Positions 15,488-23,605 of a DNA stretch of 39,090 bases are shown here, piece by piece. Numbering within the stretch: the first letter of the stretch is position 1; each line of letters opens with the position of its first letter. The stretch is from Frankia sp. AgB32. Lineage in GTDB: Bacteria; Actinomycetota; Actinomycetes; Frankiales; Frankiaceae. The notes below the pieces were generated by a model. It was not told where the DNA came from. It saw only the letters and a list, made by a program, of their open reading frames with translations, and ran no database searches. The position numbers and the translations under genes are program-made. The stretch spans positions 9,178-48,267 of the forward strand of contig NZ_JALKFX010000051.1 in the NCBI RefSeq assembly GCF_023243045.1, written 5' to 3'.

Positions 15488-18403
15488 ATGGCCCACCCGT
15501 CCGCGCCCGGCGCCGCCGAGAAGAAGGACGGCGCGAACGCGCCCCGTCGCGGCGAGGCGGCCGCGGACCCGAGGGAACCGGCCACGCCGAACGAGCCAGC
15601 CGCGGCCTCCGGGCCGATCGACACCCACGGGTCCGCCGCCACGGGCGGATCGGGCGGGTCCGCTGGCGGCACCGGCTCGGCCGGCGGCAGGGGCGGGCCG
15701 GCCCAGCCCGTCGAGCCGGCCGAGGTCGGCCCCTACCGGCTGTTGCGACGGCTGGGCGCCGGCGGGATGGGCACTGTCTACCTGGGGGAGAACGCCGCCG
15801 GCGGACAGGTGGCCGTCAAGCTGATCCGGCCGGACCTGGCACGCCTCGCGGAGTTCCGCGTCCGGCTCAAGCAGGAGGCGGACAACGCCCGCCGGGTCGC
15901 CCGGTTCTGCACCGCCGCGGTCCTCGACGTCGACATCACCGGCGAGCAGCCGTACCTCGTCACCGAGTACGTCGACGGCCCGACCCTCGCCGAGGCCGTG
16001 GCCCGGCGCGGCCCGCTGACCCCCGCGGAGCTGCACCAGCTCGCCGTCAGCATCACCACGGCGCTGATGGCGATCCACCGGGCCGGCATCGTGCACCGCG
16101 ACCTGAAGCCCTCGAACATCCTGCTGTCCCGGCTCGGCCCGAAAGTCATCGACTTCGGGATCGCCCGGGCGCTGGACACCGCGACCAGGATCGGTCCCGA
16201 CTCGGGCGCGGACCGTCATCTCGGCACGCCGGCGTTCATGGCGCCGGAGCAGGCCCGCGGCGAGCAGATCACCTCGGCGGCGGACGTCTTCGCCTGGGGC
16301 GGGGTGCTCATCTACGCCGGGACGGGCCGTTTCCCGTTCGGTAGCGGCGACGCGCCGGGCCTGCTGTACCGGACGGTGAACGACCCGCCGAACCTCGACG
16401 GCCTCGACGGCAGCCTCCGCCCGCTCGTCGAGGACGCCATGCGCAAGACCGCGGCGTACCGACCCGGCGCCGAGCAGCTGTACGCGCGCCTGCTCGACCT
16501 GCGCGTCGACGTTCCCGTCAAGCCCCGGGCGCTGGCCGAGGTCACAGCCCTCATCCGGCCGTTGAACACGCTGCCGCCGCGCACCGGTGGCGCCGCCGTC
16601 GAGGGCGACGTCGCCGGACCGATCACCCCGGTCACCGGTCGGCGACCGAGCGGCCCGCCGCCGGCGGTGGCAACGGGCGGATCGATGGGTGCGGCTGTCC
16701 ACCCGGGCCGGTCCGACCGCGCCGACGCCGACGCCGACGCCGACGCCCCGGGATCGTCACGTACGCCGACCGGCGCGGGACCGGGTCAGCCGAGCGGATC
16801 GGCGCGGACGTCCGGCGGCTCCACCGGGTCGGGCGAGGCCGCCCCGTCCGGCGAGTTCCCGGTCTGGCACCCCGCGGACCAGTGGGAGGTTCACCCCCGG
16901 GTCGATGACGGGCTGATCACGGTCTGGAACGACCGGGACACCGCCGGCCGCGGCGACGGGCGTCGGCGTCCGGCCATGGACCCCGCCGACGAGCTGACCG
17001 GGCTGGTGCCCGCCGCCAGGGTGCCGACGCGACCCGACGGCGGACGGGCGGCCGCCGGCCGCGGCCCGGGGCCGACCGCCGGCGCGGGCCGACCGCCACG
17101 GACGGCCAGTCAGGTCCGGCACGCCCGGATCCAGCTGATCGCCGCGGTCGTCACCGTGGTCGCCGTCCTCGTCGGGGTCGTCGCGGTGCTGGCCAGCAGG
17201 AACGGTGGGAAGGGAAGCACGACCAGCGTGCCGGCCTCGGTCGCCGGGCGGGCGATCGGGCTGCAGGACAGTGATCCGGCGCTCGCCCGTCGCCTCGCGC
17301 TGGCGGCCTACCAGGTGGCGCCGACCCTGGCCGAGACCAGGGCCGCGATGATCGGCCTCTTCGGCGGCCACGTGACTCCCGTGACCACCGAGGTCGGCTC
17401 CGCCGGAGTGCTCTCCGCGGCGGTCAGCCGGGACGGCCAGCGGATCGCCACCGGCGATCGTGACGGTGTCATCACGCTCTGGCAGGTCACCGACCGCACC
17501 ACCCTGACCCGCCTCGACTCGGTCCCCAGCGTCGGCTGGATCGACGCGCTGGCCTTCAACGCGGGCGGTGACCTGCTCGTCTCCGGCAGCACCGACGGCA
17601 CGGTCCGGTTGTGGAACCTCGCCGACCCCAGGAACATCCACCGCTGGTCCATCGGACGCGTGCACACCGACGCGGTGCGCACCGTCGCCTTCAGTCCCGA
17701 CGGCAACACCCTCGCCTCCAGCGGCGCCGACGGCGTCCTCGCGCTGTGGGACGTCACCGATCCCGCCCGTCCGACGACGCGTTCCCACGTCGACACCGCC
17801 ACCGGCGGCGTGTACGAGGTCGCGTTCGCCAAGGGCGGGCAGACGCTGGCGGTCGCCGGCGAGGACGGCTCGGTCGGGTTGTGGGACATCCGCGACCAGG
17901 CCCACCCGACGCGCGGTCAGGTGCTGCGCGACCACACCCGCGCGGTACGCGCCGTCACCTTCACCACGGACGGCGCGTCGCTGGTCTCCGGCGGGATCGA
18001 CGCCACCGTGCGGCTGTGGGACGTGACCGACCCGGCCCATCCGACGCCGCAGGGGACCATTCCCGGCCAGTTCGGCGGCGTCGCCAGCGTCGCCGGTGGG
18101 GACGGCGGCATCGTTGCGTCCGGCGGTGACGACGAGACCGTGCGCCTGTCCGCGGTCAGCAACCCGGCCCAGCCGGAGCCCCTCGTCACGTGGCCCGGGC
18201 ACACCCAGCCGATCAGCGCGGTCGCCGTCATCCCGCACACCGGCGTCGTCCTGTCCGCCGGGAACGACGGCACCGTGCGGCTGTGGGACGCCGACCCGGG
18301 CCGGCTCGCGACGGCGGCGTGCACCGACCCGGCGAACCACATCACCACCGGCGAATGGGCGAGCACCTTCGGCTCGATGGCGTATCACGCTCCCTGCCCG
18401 TAG
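15488..18403 (+). CDS. Membrane Ser/Thr protein kinase with WD40 sensor domain
   Basis: 971 residues from the ATG at 15488 (GAGGT six bases upstream; a GTG at 15470 is less well placed). After a Pro/Ala/Gly leader comes a Hanks-type kinase: LGAGGMGTVYLGE P-loop, VAVKLIR (K111), VHRDLKPSNILL (D205), VIDFGIAR (222-224 DFG) and FMAPEQA. All catalytic residues are present. A disordered linker (about 360-545) leads to one membrane span (about 548-570, LIAAVVTVVAVLVGVVAVLA) and an extracellular C-terminal half with seven WD40 units (about 628-938, for example DGTVRLWNLAD and DATVRLWDVTD), enough for a closed seven-blade propeller. The propeller would sense a cell-surface ligand and signal through kinase dimerisation, as in PknB/PknD. 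The Cys-rich surface protein just upstream is a candidate partner. Confidence 0.93.
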   Translation: MAHPSAPGAAEKKDGANAPRRGEAAADPREPATPNEPAAASGPIDTHGSAATGGSGGSAGGTGSAGGRGGPAQPVEPAEVGPYRLLRRLGAGGMGTVYLGENAAGGQVAVKLIRPDLARLAEFRVRLKQEADNARRVARFCTAAVLDVDITGEQPYLVTEYVDGPTLAEAVARRGPLTPAELHQLAVSITTALMAIHRAGIVHRDLKPSNILLSRLGPKVIDFGIARALDTATRIGPDSGADRHLGTPAFMAPEQARGEQITSAADVFAWGGVLIYAGTGRFPFGSGDAPGLLYRTVNDPPNLDGLDGSLRPLVEDAMRKTAAYRPGAEQLYARLLDLRVDVPVKPRALAEVTALIRPLNTLPPRTGGAAVEGDVAGPITPVTGRRPSGPPPAVATGGSMGAAVHPGRSDRADADADADAPGSSRTPTGAGPGQPSGSARTSGGSTGSGEAAPSGEFPVWHPADQWEVHPRVDDGLITVWNDRDTAGRGDGRRRPAMDPADELTGLVPAARVPTRPDGGRAAAGRGPGPTAGAGRPPRTASQVRHARIQLIAAVVTVVAVLVGVVAVLASRNGGKGSTTSVPASVAGRAIGLQDSDPALARRLALAAYQVAPTLAETRAAMIGLFGGHVTPVTTEVGSAGVLSAAVSRDGQRIATGDRDGVITLWQVTDRTTLTRLDSVPSVGWIDALAFNAGGDLLVSGSTDGTVRLWNLADPRNIHRWSIGRVHTDAVRTVAFSPDGNTLASSGADGVLALWDVTDPARPTTRSHVDTATGGVYEVAFAKGGQTLAVAGEDGSVGLWDIRDQAHPTRGQVLRDHTRAVRAVTFTTDGASLVSGGIDATVRLWDVTDPAHPTPQGTIPGQFGGVASVAGGDGGIVASGGDDETVRLSAVSNPAQPEPLVTWPGHTQPISAVAVIPHTGVVLSAGNDGTVRLWDADPGRLATAACTDPANHITTGEWASTFGSMAYHAPCP

Positions 18404-18433
18404 CAGCCGTAGCAGCCGTAGCAGCCGTAGCAC
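18398..18433. repeat. Four 9-bp repeats with tandem stop codons
   Basis: Three copies of CCGTAGCAG and one CCGTAGCAC. The kinase TAG stop is in the first copy, and TAG recurs in the same frame in each of the next three. Confidence 0.9.
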
Positions 18434-18443
18434 CTGGCGTCAG

Positions 18444-18572
18444 GCCCCGCCGCCGTTGCGGGCGGCCGATCACCGTCGAGACCGGCGCCGGCAGCGGGTC
18501 GACCGCCTCCGGCACGAGGTCGAGGACGAGCGGATGGACCAGGTACACCCCGAACGACAGGTCGGTGGCGCA
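18444..18572 (-). pseudogene. C-terminal fragment of an acyltransferase-3 protein
   Basis: The minus strand reads TDLSFGVYLVHPLVLDLVPE and continues AVDPLPAPVSTVIG. S-x-G-x-Y-L-x-H-P-L is the conserved last-helix signature of integral-membrane acyltransferase-3/OafA proteins. Nothing recognisable precedes it: the 5' part is missing and a VOC-gene fragment on the other strand takes its place. It is a dead 3' end. Confidence 0.55.
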
Positions 18573-18600
18573 CCGCATCGCCCGCGCGCTCGGCGCCCTG

Positions 18601-18756
18601 CTCCGGCTCGTGGAGATCCGCAAGATCGCGGTGTTCCGCCCGGGGGCCCGCCGGTTCGGGGGGCTCGTCGAGGAGCACGCGACGGTCGTCCTGCGCGACC
18701 CGTCGGACAACCTGCTGGAGTTCAAGCACTATGTCGACCATCGGATGATGTACTGA
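18601..18756 (+). pseudogene. C-terminal fragment of a VOC/glyoxalase-family protein
   Basis: The plus strand reads RRFGGLVEEHATVVLRDPSD then NLLEFKHYVDHRMMY and a stop, matching the end of many vicinal-oxygen-chelate proteins (R-x-F-G ... F-L-x-D-P-x-G-N-x-L-E-F-K-x-y). The glutamate of LEFK is a typical metal ligand. The first half of the fold is absent, so the piece is a truncated gene joined near 18575-18600 to the acyltransferase fragment. Confidence 0.6.
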
Positions 18757-18795
18757 CCGTCCGCCGGGCAGCCCGGCGAAGTTCAAGGTCGCGAG

Positions 18796-19320
18796 GTGCG
18801 ACACACTCGGGGCGTGGGTGATGACGCGGACCAGTCGATCATGCTGGTCGAGGACTATGGCCCCGCGTGGGCGCCGGGTCCGTTCGAGCTCGGCACGGAC
18901 GGTTCCCGAACGATCCTGGCGGGGGTCGACGGCTCGCGAACGTCGCTGCGAGCCGGTGCGTTCGCCGCGGGTCTGGCCCGGCGGCAGTCGTCGTGGCTCG
19001 TTTTCGTGTACGTCGCGGCGATGCCGGTGTGGGTGGCGATGTCCCCCGCGCCGGCCGGCAACGCCGCGCAGCAGATCATCGACGGGGTCGTCGAGGACGT
19101 GCGGGGTCTCATCCGGGACCGGCACGCCGAACTCGGCGTGCCGGTCCGCCTGCTGGTCCGCGCCGGTGAACCGTTCGACGGGATCAGGCGCACCGCCGCC
19201 GAGGTGCGGGCTGATCTGGTGGCCGTCGGCGCGTCGGAGAGCGCCGGCCACCGTCTCGTCGGCTCGCTGGCCAGCCGCCTCGTGCGCGCCGGCCAGTGGC
19301 CGGTGATCGTCGTCCCCTAG
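18796..19320 (+). CDS. Universal stress protein (UspA family)
   Basis: 174 residues, a single Usp domain. The first strand and Asp are ILAGVDGSRTSLRAGAFAAG, and the ATP-binding tail is VGASESAGHRLVGSLASRLV followed by PVIVVP, close to the G-x2-G-x9-G-(S/T) nucleotide motif. Such proteins are cytoplasmic and bind ATP or AMP; in actinobacteria they tune metabolism under hypoxia or stationary stress. The start is uncertain: GTG at 18796 (weak AAGGT upstream), GTG at 18814 or ATG at 18841 are all in frame, and the extra 40 N-terminal residues are not part of the fold. Confidence 0.85.
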   Translation: MRHTRGVGDDADQSIMLVEDYGPAWAPGPFELGTDGSRTILAGVDGSRTSLRAGAFAAGLARRQSSWLVFVYVAAMPVWVAMSPAPAGNAAQQIIDGVVEDVRGLIRDRHAELGVPVRLLVRAGEPFDGIRRTAAEVRADLVAVGASESAGHRLVGSLASRLVRAGQWPVIVVP

Positions 19321-19336
19321 CCGCGCGTGGCCGCGC

Positions 19337-20011
19337 TCAGCGCGTCCGCGTCGGCCGCCCCGACGTCCCGACCGGCCGGCCAGCCGGCGGCTCTGTCGTG
19401 ACCGGCCCGCCAGCGACCGGCCCGCCAGCGACCGGGCCGCCAGCGACCGGGCCGCCAGCGACCGGGCCGCCAGCGACCGGGCCGCCCGCGCCGGGCCGCA
19501 CGGCCGTGCCGCGCCGGGCCACCTTCCGAAGCTGGATCATCCGGCCGATCCCCGGGATCGCGACCAGCAGCGCCCCCGCGACGGCGGCGAACAGCATCGC
19601 GACCGCGACCGGCATCGAACCGTGCGCCGCGAAGAACGAGATCCTGACGTGATCCTGGTTCTGCAGGATGAACACCAGCAGCAGGATCAGCACGACCGCG
19701 GACAGGACGAGCGAGGTCCACACCCGACTGGTGCGCGTCGTCGGAATCGGCGGCTTGCCGCCGTGCCCGAATCCGTGTCGGCGCCCGGCCGGTGCCGCCG
19801 CCGGACCGGCCACGGCTGGCCCGCCAGCGGGCGGGGCCTGCGGCCGGGAGGGCTGCTGTGGGTCCGGGAACGCCGTCGCCGGCGGCGGCGCTCCGGTGGG
19901 CGCCCGCCCGGCGGCACCGGGGCCGGTCGTGGGCACGGTCCGACCTGGCGGACCGACATCAGATTGCTGGGCGCCATCCATGGGTGGCACGGGGCTGCGC
20001 GGCAGGGTCAT
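19337..20011 (-). CDS. LapA-domain membrane protein
   Basis: 224 residues. A Pro/Gly-rich cytoplasmic head (1-90) precedes a LapA/DUF1049 domain: a first span WTSLVLSAVVLILLLVFILQ, then NQDHVRISFFAAHGSMPVAV (the family's Q-N-x-x-V-x-x-x-F pattern) and a second span AMLFAAVAGALLVAIPGIG, followed by a basic segment RMIQLRKVARRG. The C-terminus is repetitive (GGPVAGGPVA). LapA proteins associate with lipopolysaccharide assembly in Gram-negatives, but in actinobacteria their role is unknown. It is transcribed in the same direction as the two upstream minus genes, with a 114-base gap. Confidence 0.82.
   Translation of the reverse strand: MTLPRSPVPPMDGAQQSDVGPPGRTVPTTGPGAAGRAPTGAPPPATAFPDPQQPSRPQAPPAGGPAVAGPAAAPAGRRHGFGHGGKPPIPTTRTSRVWTSLVLSAVVLILLLVFILQNQDHVRISFFAAHGSMPVAVAMLFAAVAGALLVAIPGIGRMIQLRKVARRGTAVRPGAGGPVAGGPVAGGPVAGGPVAGGPVAGGPVTTEPPAGRPVGTSGRPTRTR
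19401..19490. repeat. Six 15-bp repeats in the LapA-like gene
   Basis: Six near-identical 15-mers (ACCGGCCCGCCAGCG and variants) coding Gly-Pro-Val-Ala-Gly on the minus strand. Frame-neutral minisatellite. Confidence 0.92.
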
Positions 20012-20125
20012 GGTCGGTCCGTACCCGCCCCCGTTGCATTATCACACCTCTACCGCACGCGCCCACCGAAAGACCACGGCGAAGCCGCGGGCCCGGCTGT
20101 GTGCTGACGCGACGGAAGGTCGTGA

Positions 20126-20572
20126 TCACGGTTGGGTGGGGACGGCCGAGATGCCGACGCCGGACGTCGGCGCGGGGGCGGTCGCCACCGCGGACTGGCT
20201 GGTGCCGCCGGTGCCGAGCAGGCCGGTGTCGGCGGTGGGGGAGGGCGTGACCGACGCCGTCGGCGCTGCGGTGGGCGTCGCCGTGGCCGACGGATCCGCG
20301 GTGGCGGTCACGGTCGGCGTCGGGGTGGCGGTGGGGGCCGGCGCGTAGGTCGCGTGCCGCGAGGTCGGTGACGCGGCGACCTGTTCCGCGGCCTGGCGCT
20401 CGGCGACGGCCTGGGCGACCCGGCGGGCCTGCGCGACGTGCGCCGGATCCGGTCGGACCAGCAGATAGGCCGCCACCGTGACCAGGAAGAAGACGACCAG
20501 GCCGGCGGTCGAACGGCGCATGTGGATCGACCGGGCGAACTGGACTACGCGCTGGGGGTCGAATGACGTCAC
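20126..20572 (-). CDS. Small single-span protein with Thr/Pro/Ala-rich tail
   Basis: 148 residues from a GTG at 20572, ten bases after the MscS stop codon. A cytoplasmic head (TSFDPQRVVQFARSIHMRRS) precedes one membrane span (TAGLVVFFLVTVAAYLLV), a short coiled-coil-like helix (AQARRVAQAVAERQAAEQVA) and an exported tail dominated by Thr, Pro and Ala (ATPTPTVTATADPSATATPT), a likely glycosylated wall-spanning stalk. No family recognised. Close spacing suggests co-transcription with the mechanosensitive channel. Confidence 0.72.
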   Translation of the reverse strand: MTSFDPQRVVQFARSIHMRRSTAGLVVFFLVTVAAYLLVRPDPAHVAQARRVAQAVAERQAAEQVAASPTSRHATYAPAPTATPTPTVTATADPSATATPTAAPTASVTPSPTADTGLLGTGGTSQSAVATAPAPTSGVGISAVPTQP

Positions 20573-20582
20573 GGGCCTGACC

Positions 20583-21488
20583 TCAGGATGCGGTGGGGGC
20601 GGCGGTGTCCAGATCGGCGGGCACGGTGATGCCCTCGCGCAGCAGTGTGGTCGCGATCCGGGCGCGCAGGGCGCGGCCGACCTCGAACTGCCGACCCGGC
20701 TGGGTGCGGGCCACCACGCGGATCCGGTACTCGTCGAGATCCAGGCTCTCGACGCCCATCACCGCGGGCGCGTCGAGGAGCTGGTCGTGCAGGGCGTCGT
20801 CGGCGTAGGCCTCGGCGCCGACCCGGGTGAGCAGGTCACTGACGGTGGCGAGGTCGGCGGCCGCCGGGATCGGCACGTCGATGATGGCCCGGGCCCAGTC
20901 CCGGGAGAGGTTGACCACCTGCACGATCTGGCTGTTCGACGTCGTGACGACCTCGCCGCTGGACGTCCGCAGCCGGGTGATCCGCAGGGTGACCTCCTCG
21001 ACGGTGCCCGTCGACCCGGCGGCCGGACCGCCGGAGACCATCAGCCGGACGAGATCCCCGAAGCCGTACTGGCGCTCGGCGATGATGAAGAACCCGGCCA
21101 GTATGTCCTGCACAATCTTCTGGGCGCCGAAGCCGAGCGCCACTCCGACGATCGTCGCCGGCGCGACGAACCCGGTCACCGGCACGCCGAAACGTTGCAG
21201 GACCAGCACCGCCGTCAGGCAGTAGACGATGACCAGCGACGTCCAGGTGATGACCTGCGCGACGGCGTGCCGGTGCTTGGCGGACTCGGTGCGGACCACC
21301 CCGGACTGGACGTCGATGCGGGTGGTCACCCGGTCGCCGAGCCAGGTCGCGAACCGGGTCAGCAGCAGCGCGCCGGTCACCAGCATCACGACCTCGAGGC
21401 CGCTGCTGCGGGCCCACTGGCCGATGTCGCTCAGCGGCGCGGTCGCGGTGACCGTGTCCGCCGCGGCGACCAGAGACTGGCCGATCAT
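20583..21488 (-). CDS. Small-conductance mechanosensitive channel (MscS family)
   Basis: 301 residues. An N-terminal span (LEVVMLVTGALLLTRFATWL), a second (TSLVIVYCLTAVLVLQRFGV) and the pore-lining TM3 (APATIVGVALGFGAQKIVQD) with its Gly/Ala packing are followed by the beta domain (LAGFFIIAERQYGFGDLVRL, GTVEEVTLRITRLRTSSGEV, TTSNSQIVQVVNLSRDWARA) and the alpha/beta C-terminal domain. This is the standard MscS fold with three spans and normal length. It releases solutes on membrane tension. The downstream single-span protein may be an accessory factor. Confidence 0.93.
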   Translation of the reverse strand: MIGQSLVAAADTVTATAPLSDIGQWARSSGLEVVMLVTGALLLTRFATWLGDRVTTRIDVQSGVVRTESAKHRHAVAQVITWTSLVIVYCLTAVLVLQRFGVPVTGFVAPATIVGVALGFGAQKIVQDILAGFFIIAERQYGFGDLVRLMVSGGPAAGSTGTVEEVTLRITRLRTSSGEVVTTSNSQIVQVVNLSRDWARAIIDVPIPAAADLATVSDLLTRVGAEAYADDALHDQLLDAPAVMGVESLDLDEYRIRVVARTQPGRQFEVGRALRARIATTLLREGITVPADLDTAAPTAS

Positions 21489-21714
21489 GAGATGGGCGAC
21501 CGCGCGGCGGGCGGACAGGTCGCTGCCGGGGGCGCCGGCAAGGTGCGTCGAACTCCGCTCACCGGCCCGAACCTACCCGCTTCCGGCAGGACGGGTACCC
21601 GCCGGTGGCTCCTCTCGGCTTCCCGCAGGTGACCGGCCGGATACGCAGGTGTCGACAGCACCACCCCCGGCGGGGATCCTGACAGCGAGGCCGCGCGAAG
21701 AGACGGAGATCGCC

Positions 21715-22677
21715 ATGGGGTTCGGCGGACGCTGGTTCGGATCGGGGCGCGGCCGGGGCGGTCCGGGCAGGGCCGAGGGCGCACCCGCCGCCGCGCCGGT
21801 GCCCGACACGGCCTCGGTTCGTGACACGGCCTCGGTTCGTGACACGGCCTCGGTGCCCGGCGCGGGCCGCGGTCCGTACGACCTTGTCGACATGCCCGGC
21901 GACGGGCGCCGCCGCGTCGATCTCGGCTCGCTCGTCGTCCCGGTGCCCGCCGGCGCGACGGTCGAGGTGCCCGCCGCCGCGGGCGGGGGACCCGGGCCGG
22001 TGGCCGTCGTGCGGGCCGGCCAGGTGACGCTGACGCTCGCGGTGTTCGCCGCGCCGAAGAGCCGCGGCCTGTGGGACGAGACCCGCGCGAGGCTGGCCGC
22101 CTCCCCGGCCGCCGTCCTCGCCGCCGCGGGCCTGCCGCCGGCGTGCATGCCGGCTTCGGGAGCGGTCGAGACGCGGACGGGAGACTTCGGCTGCGAGGTG
22201 CGGCTCATCCTCGGCCCGTCCGCGGACGGGGACGGTGGCGCACCGACGGCGGTGCGGGTCGTCGGCTTCGACGGGACCCGCTGGATGCTGCGGGCGGCGG
22301 TCACGGCGCCCGTCGCGTCGGTGGCCGAGGTCGACCGCCTGCTGGCGACCGTGGCCGGCGAGACGGTCGTGCTGCGCGGCACCCGGGCGGCGCCGAGTGG
22401 CGCGCCTCTGCCGCTGCGCCCGCCGGGAGACGCCGACGACGGTCGGGCCGCCGAGCTGCTCGGCGGAAATCCGCTGGCCGCCCTGCTTCCCGGCGTGGGG
22501 GGGGCGCGCCGCGCCGCGCACGACGACGAACCGCCAGGGCTGCACGACGAGGTCGACGATCAGATCGGCCGGGTCCGGCCGAACGGCACGATCGTTCTCG
22601 ACACCCGAGGCGCCAATCCCGGGGTGAACACCGTGTACGTCGCCGGCATGAGCCAGAACCTGTCCACCTGGGGCTAG
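21715..22677 (+). CDS. DUF3710 family protein
   Basis: 320 residues from the ATG at 21715 (GGAG upstream). The core begins GPYDLVDMPGDGRRRVDLGS and includes AVFAAPKSRGLWDETRARLA, GEVRLILGPS-like residues, VRVVGFDGTRWMLRAAVT and the family ending GTIVLDTRGANPGVNTVYVA. This matches DUF3710, a conserved actinobacterial protein (Mycobacterium tuberculosis Rv2696c type), usually encoded near dUTPase; no dut gene is visible here. Function unknown. Three copies of an 18-bp repeat code DTASVR near the N-terminus. It is soluble, with no signal peptide. Confidence 0.82.
   Translation: MGFGGRWFGSGRGRGGPGRAEGAPAAAPVPDTASVRDTASVRDTASVPGAGRGPYDLVDMPGDGRRRVDLGSLVVPVPAGATVEVPAAAGGGPGPVAVVRAGQVTLTLAVFAAPKSRGLWDETRARLAASPAAVLAAAGLPPACMPASGAVETRTGDFGCEVRLILGPSADGDGGAPTAVRVVGFDGTRWMLRAAVTAPVASVAEVDRLLATVAGETVVLRGTRAAPSGAPLPLRPPGDADDGRAAELLGGNPLAALLPGVGGARRAAHDDEPPGLHDEVDDQIGRVRPNGTIVLDTRGANPGVNTVYVAGMSQNLSTWG
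21805..21858. repeat. Three 18-bp repeats in the DUF3710 gene
   Basis: Three copies of GACACGGCCTCGGTTCGT, the last diverging at its end, coding Asp-Thr-Ala-Ser-Val-Arg. In frame. Confidence 0.9.
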
Positions 22678-22867
22678 CACCGGCGTCGACCACGCGGAGC
22701 CCGGTCCGGGCGCGGCGGATCCGGGCTGGCCCGGCGCCGGTCCGGCCGACCGGCCCATGGTCCGAGGGTTGTTCCGCCTATGTACGGGGGCCCCTCGGGT
22801 GGCGCCGGGAGCAGGTGACGGAAGCGATGCTGACAGGGTCGGTTCCGACCGTGTTGGGAGGCAGCGA

Positions 22868-23305
22868 ATGCTCCGTCACAGCTCGACGCCCGCGCATGTC
22901 GTGGTGCGCGACCTCTCCGCCGACTTCGTCACGGACGACGGGGTACGCACCGCCGTTGCGGGCACGCTGCGTTACGACCCGGCGGACCCGTTCGCGGTGG
23001 AGCTCATCCTTCGTCCTGGCCGGGAGTCTATAACCTGGATCTTCGCCCGCTCGCTGCTCGCCGAGGGCACGCAGACCCGCGCGGGCACGGGCGACGTCCG
23101 GATCCGCCCGACGCGGACGCGGGGACGGGCGGTCGTCACCGTCTCCCTGTCCAGTCCGTCGGGGCGAGCGGACCTGGAGCTGTGCCGTTCGGTCGTCACC
23201 CGTTTCCTCGCCGAGATCGAGGCGCAGGTGCCGACCGGCCGCGAGGGCGAAGGGGTGAACTGGGAGGCGGAGCTGCGCACGCTGCTGCGCACCCGTAATC
23301 CCTGA
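22868..23305 (+). CDS. SsgA-like sporulation/cell-division protein
   Basis: 145 residues from the ATG at 22868 (GGGAGG nine bases upstream). It is typical in size for the SsgA/SsgB family. Diagnostic stretches are LRYDPADPFAVELIL (35-49), WIFARSLLAEG (57-67) and GTGDVRIRPT (73-82). Family members are restricted to morphologically complex actinomycetes; SsgB recruits FtsZ to future septa in Streptomyces aerial hyphae, and SsgA controls where that happens. It is a single gene here, so the specific paralogue cannot be named. Its presence is the strongest sign that the host is a sporulating filamentous actinomycete. Confidence 0.9.
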   Translation: MLRHSSTPAHVVVRDLSADFVTDDGVRTAVAGTLRYDPADPFAVELILRPGRESITWIFARSLLAEGTQTRAGTGDVRIRPTRTRGRAVVTVSLSSPSGRADLELCRSVVTRFLAEIEAQVPTGREGEGVNWEAELRTLLRTRNP

Positions 23306-23350
23306 GGCGCCTGATCCCTGAGGCACTGATCCCTACGGTACTGACGCCCG

Positions 23351-23396
23351 CCGGGTGCGCCACCGCCGCCGGTCACGGCGATGGCGGTGCACCCGG
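23351..23396. terminator. Bidirectional terminator hairpin
   Basis: Long arms CCGGGTGCGCCACCGCCG and CGGCGATGGCGGTGCACCCGG pair with small bulges around CCGGTCA, between the convergent SsgA-like and small hypothetical genes. The 40 bases before it hold three imperfect copies of TGATCCCTGAGGCA. Confidence 0.7.
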
Positions 23397-23600
23397 TCAG
23401 CAGGCGTCGTCGGGCGCGGTGTCCGGCGCGGCGTCGGCTGGCGGCCAGCCGGGGATCTCGGGCGGTTTCGTGACCCCGGCGTCGCGCATGATCAGCTCTA
23501 TCGATCCGGCGCTGACGAAGAACTCGTGCAGGTCGTCGCCCGGACGCCAGAGGTTGAGATCGACGCGTCGGCCGTCGCGTGTGACGTAGCGGCCGGGCAT
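23397..23600 (-). CDS. Small conserved-looking hypothetical protein
   Basis: 67 residues starting MPGRYVTRDGRRVDLNLWRP and containing GDDLHEFFVSAGSIELIMRD. Codon use is normal for the window, with G/C third positions. It begins five bases after the DUF664 stop codon, which suggests translational coupling. No family recognised; no membrane span or signal. Confidence 0.6.
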   Translation of the reverse strand: MPGRYVTRDGRRVDLNLWRPGDDLHEFFVSAGSIELIMRDAGVTKPPEIPGWPPADAAPDTAPDDAC

Positions 23601-23605
23601 GGCGG

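Noticed and set aside
13987-18433. Three long minus-strand open frames opposite the Cys-rich protein and the kinase
   Set aside because: No motifs; produced by high third-position GC. The plus-strand kinase has a complete catalytic core and seven WD repeats.
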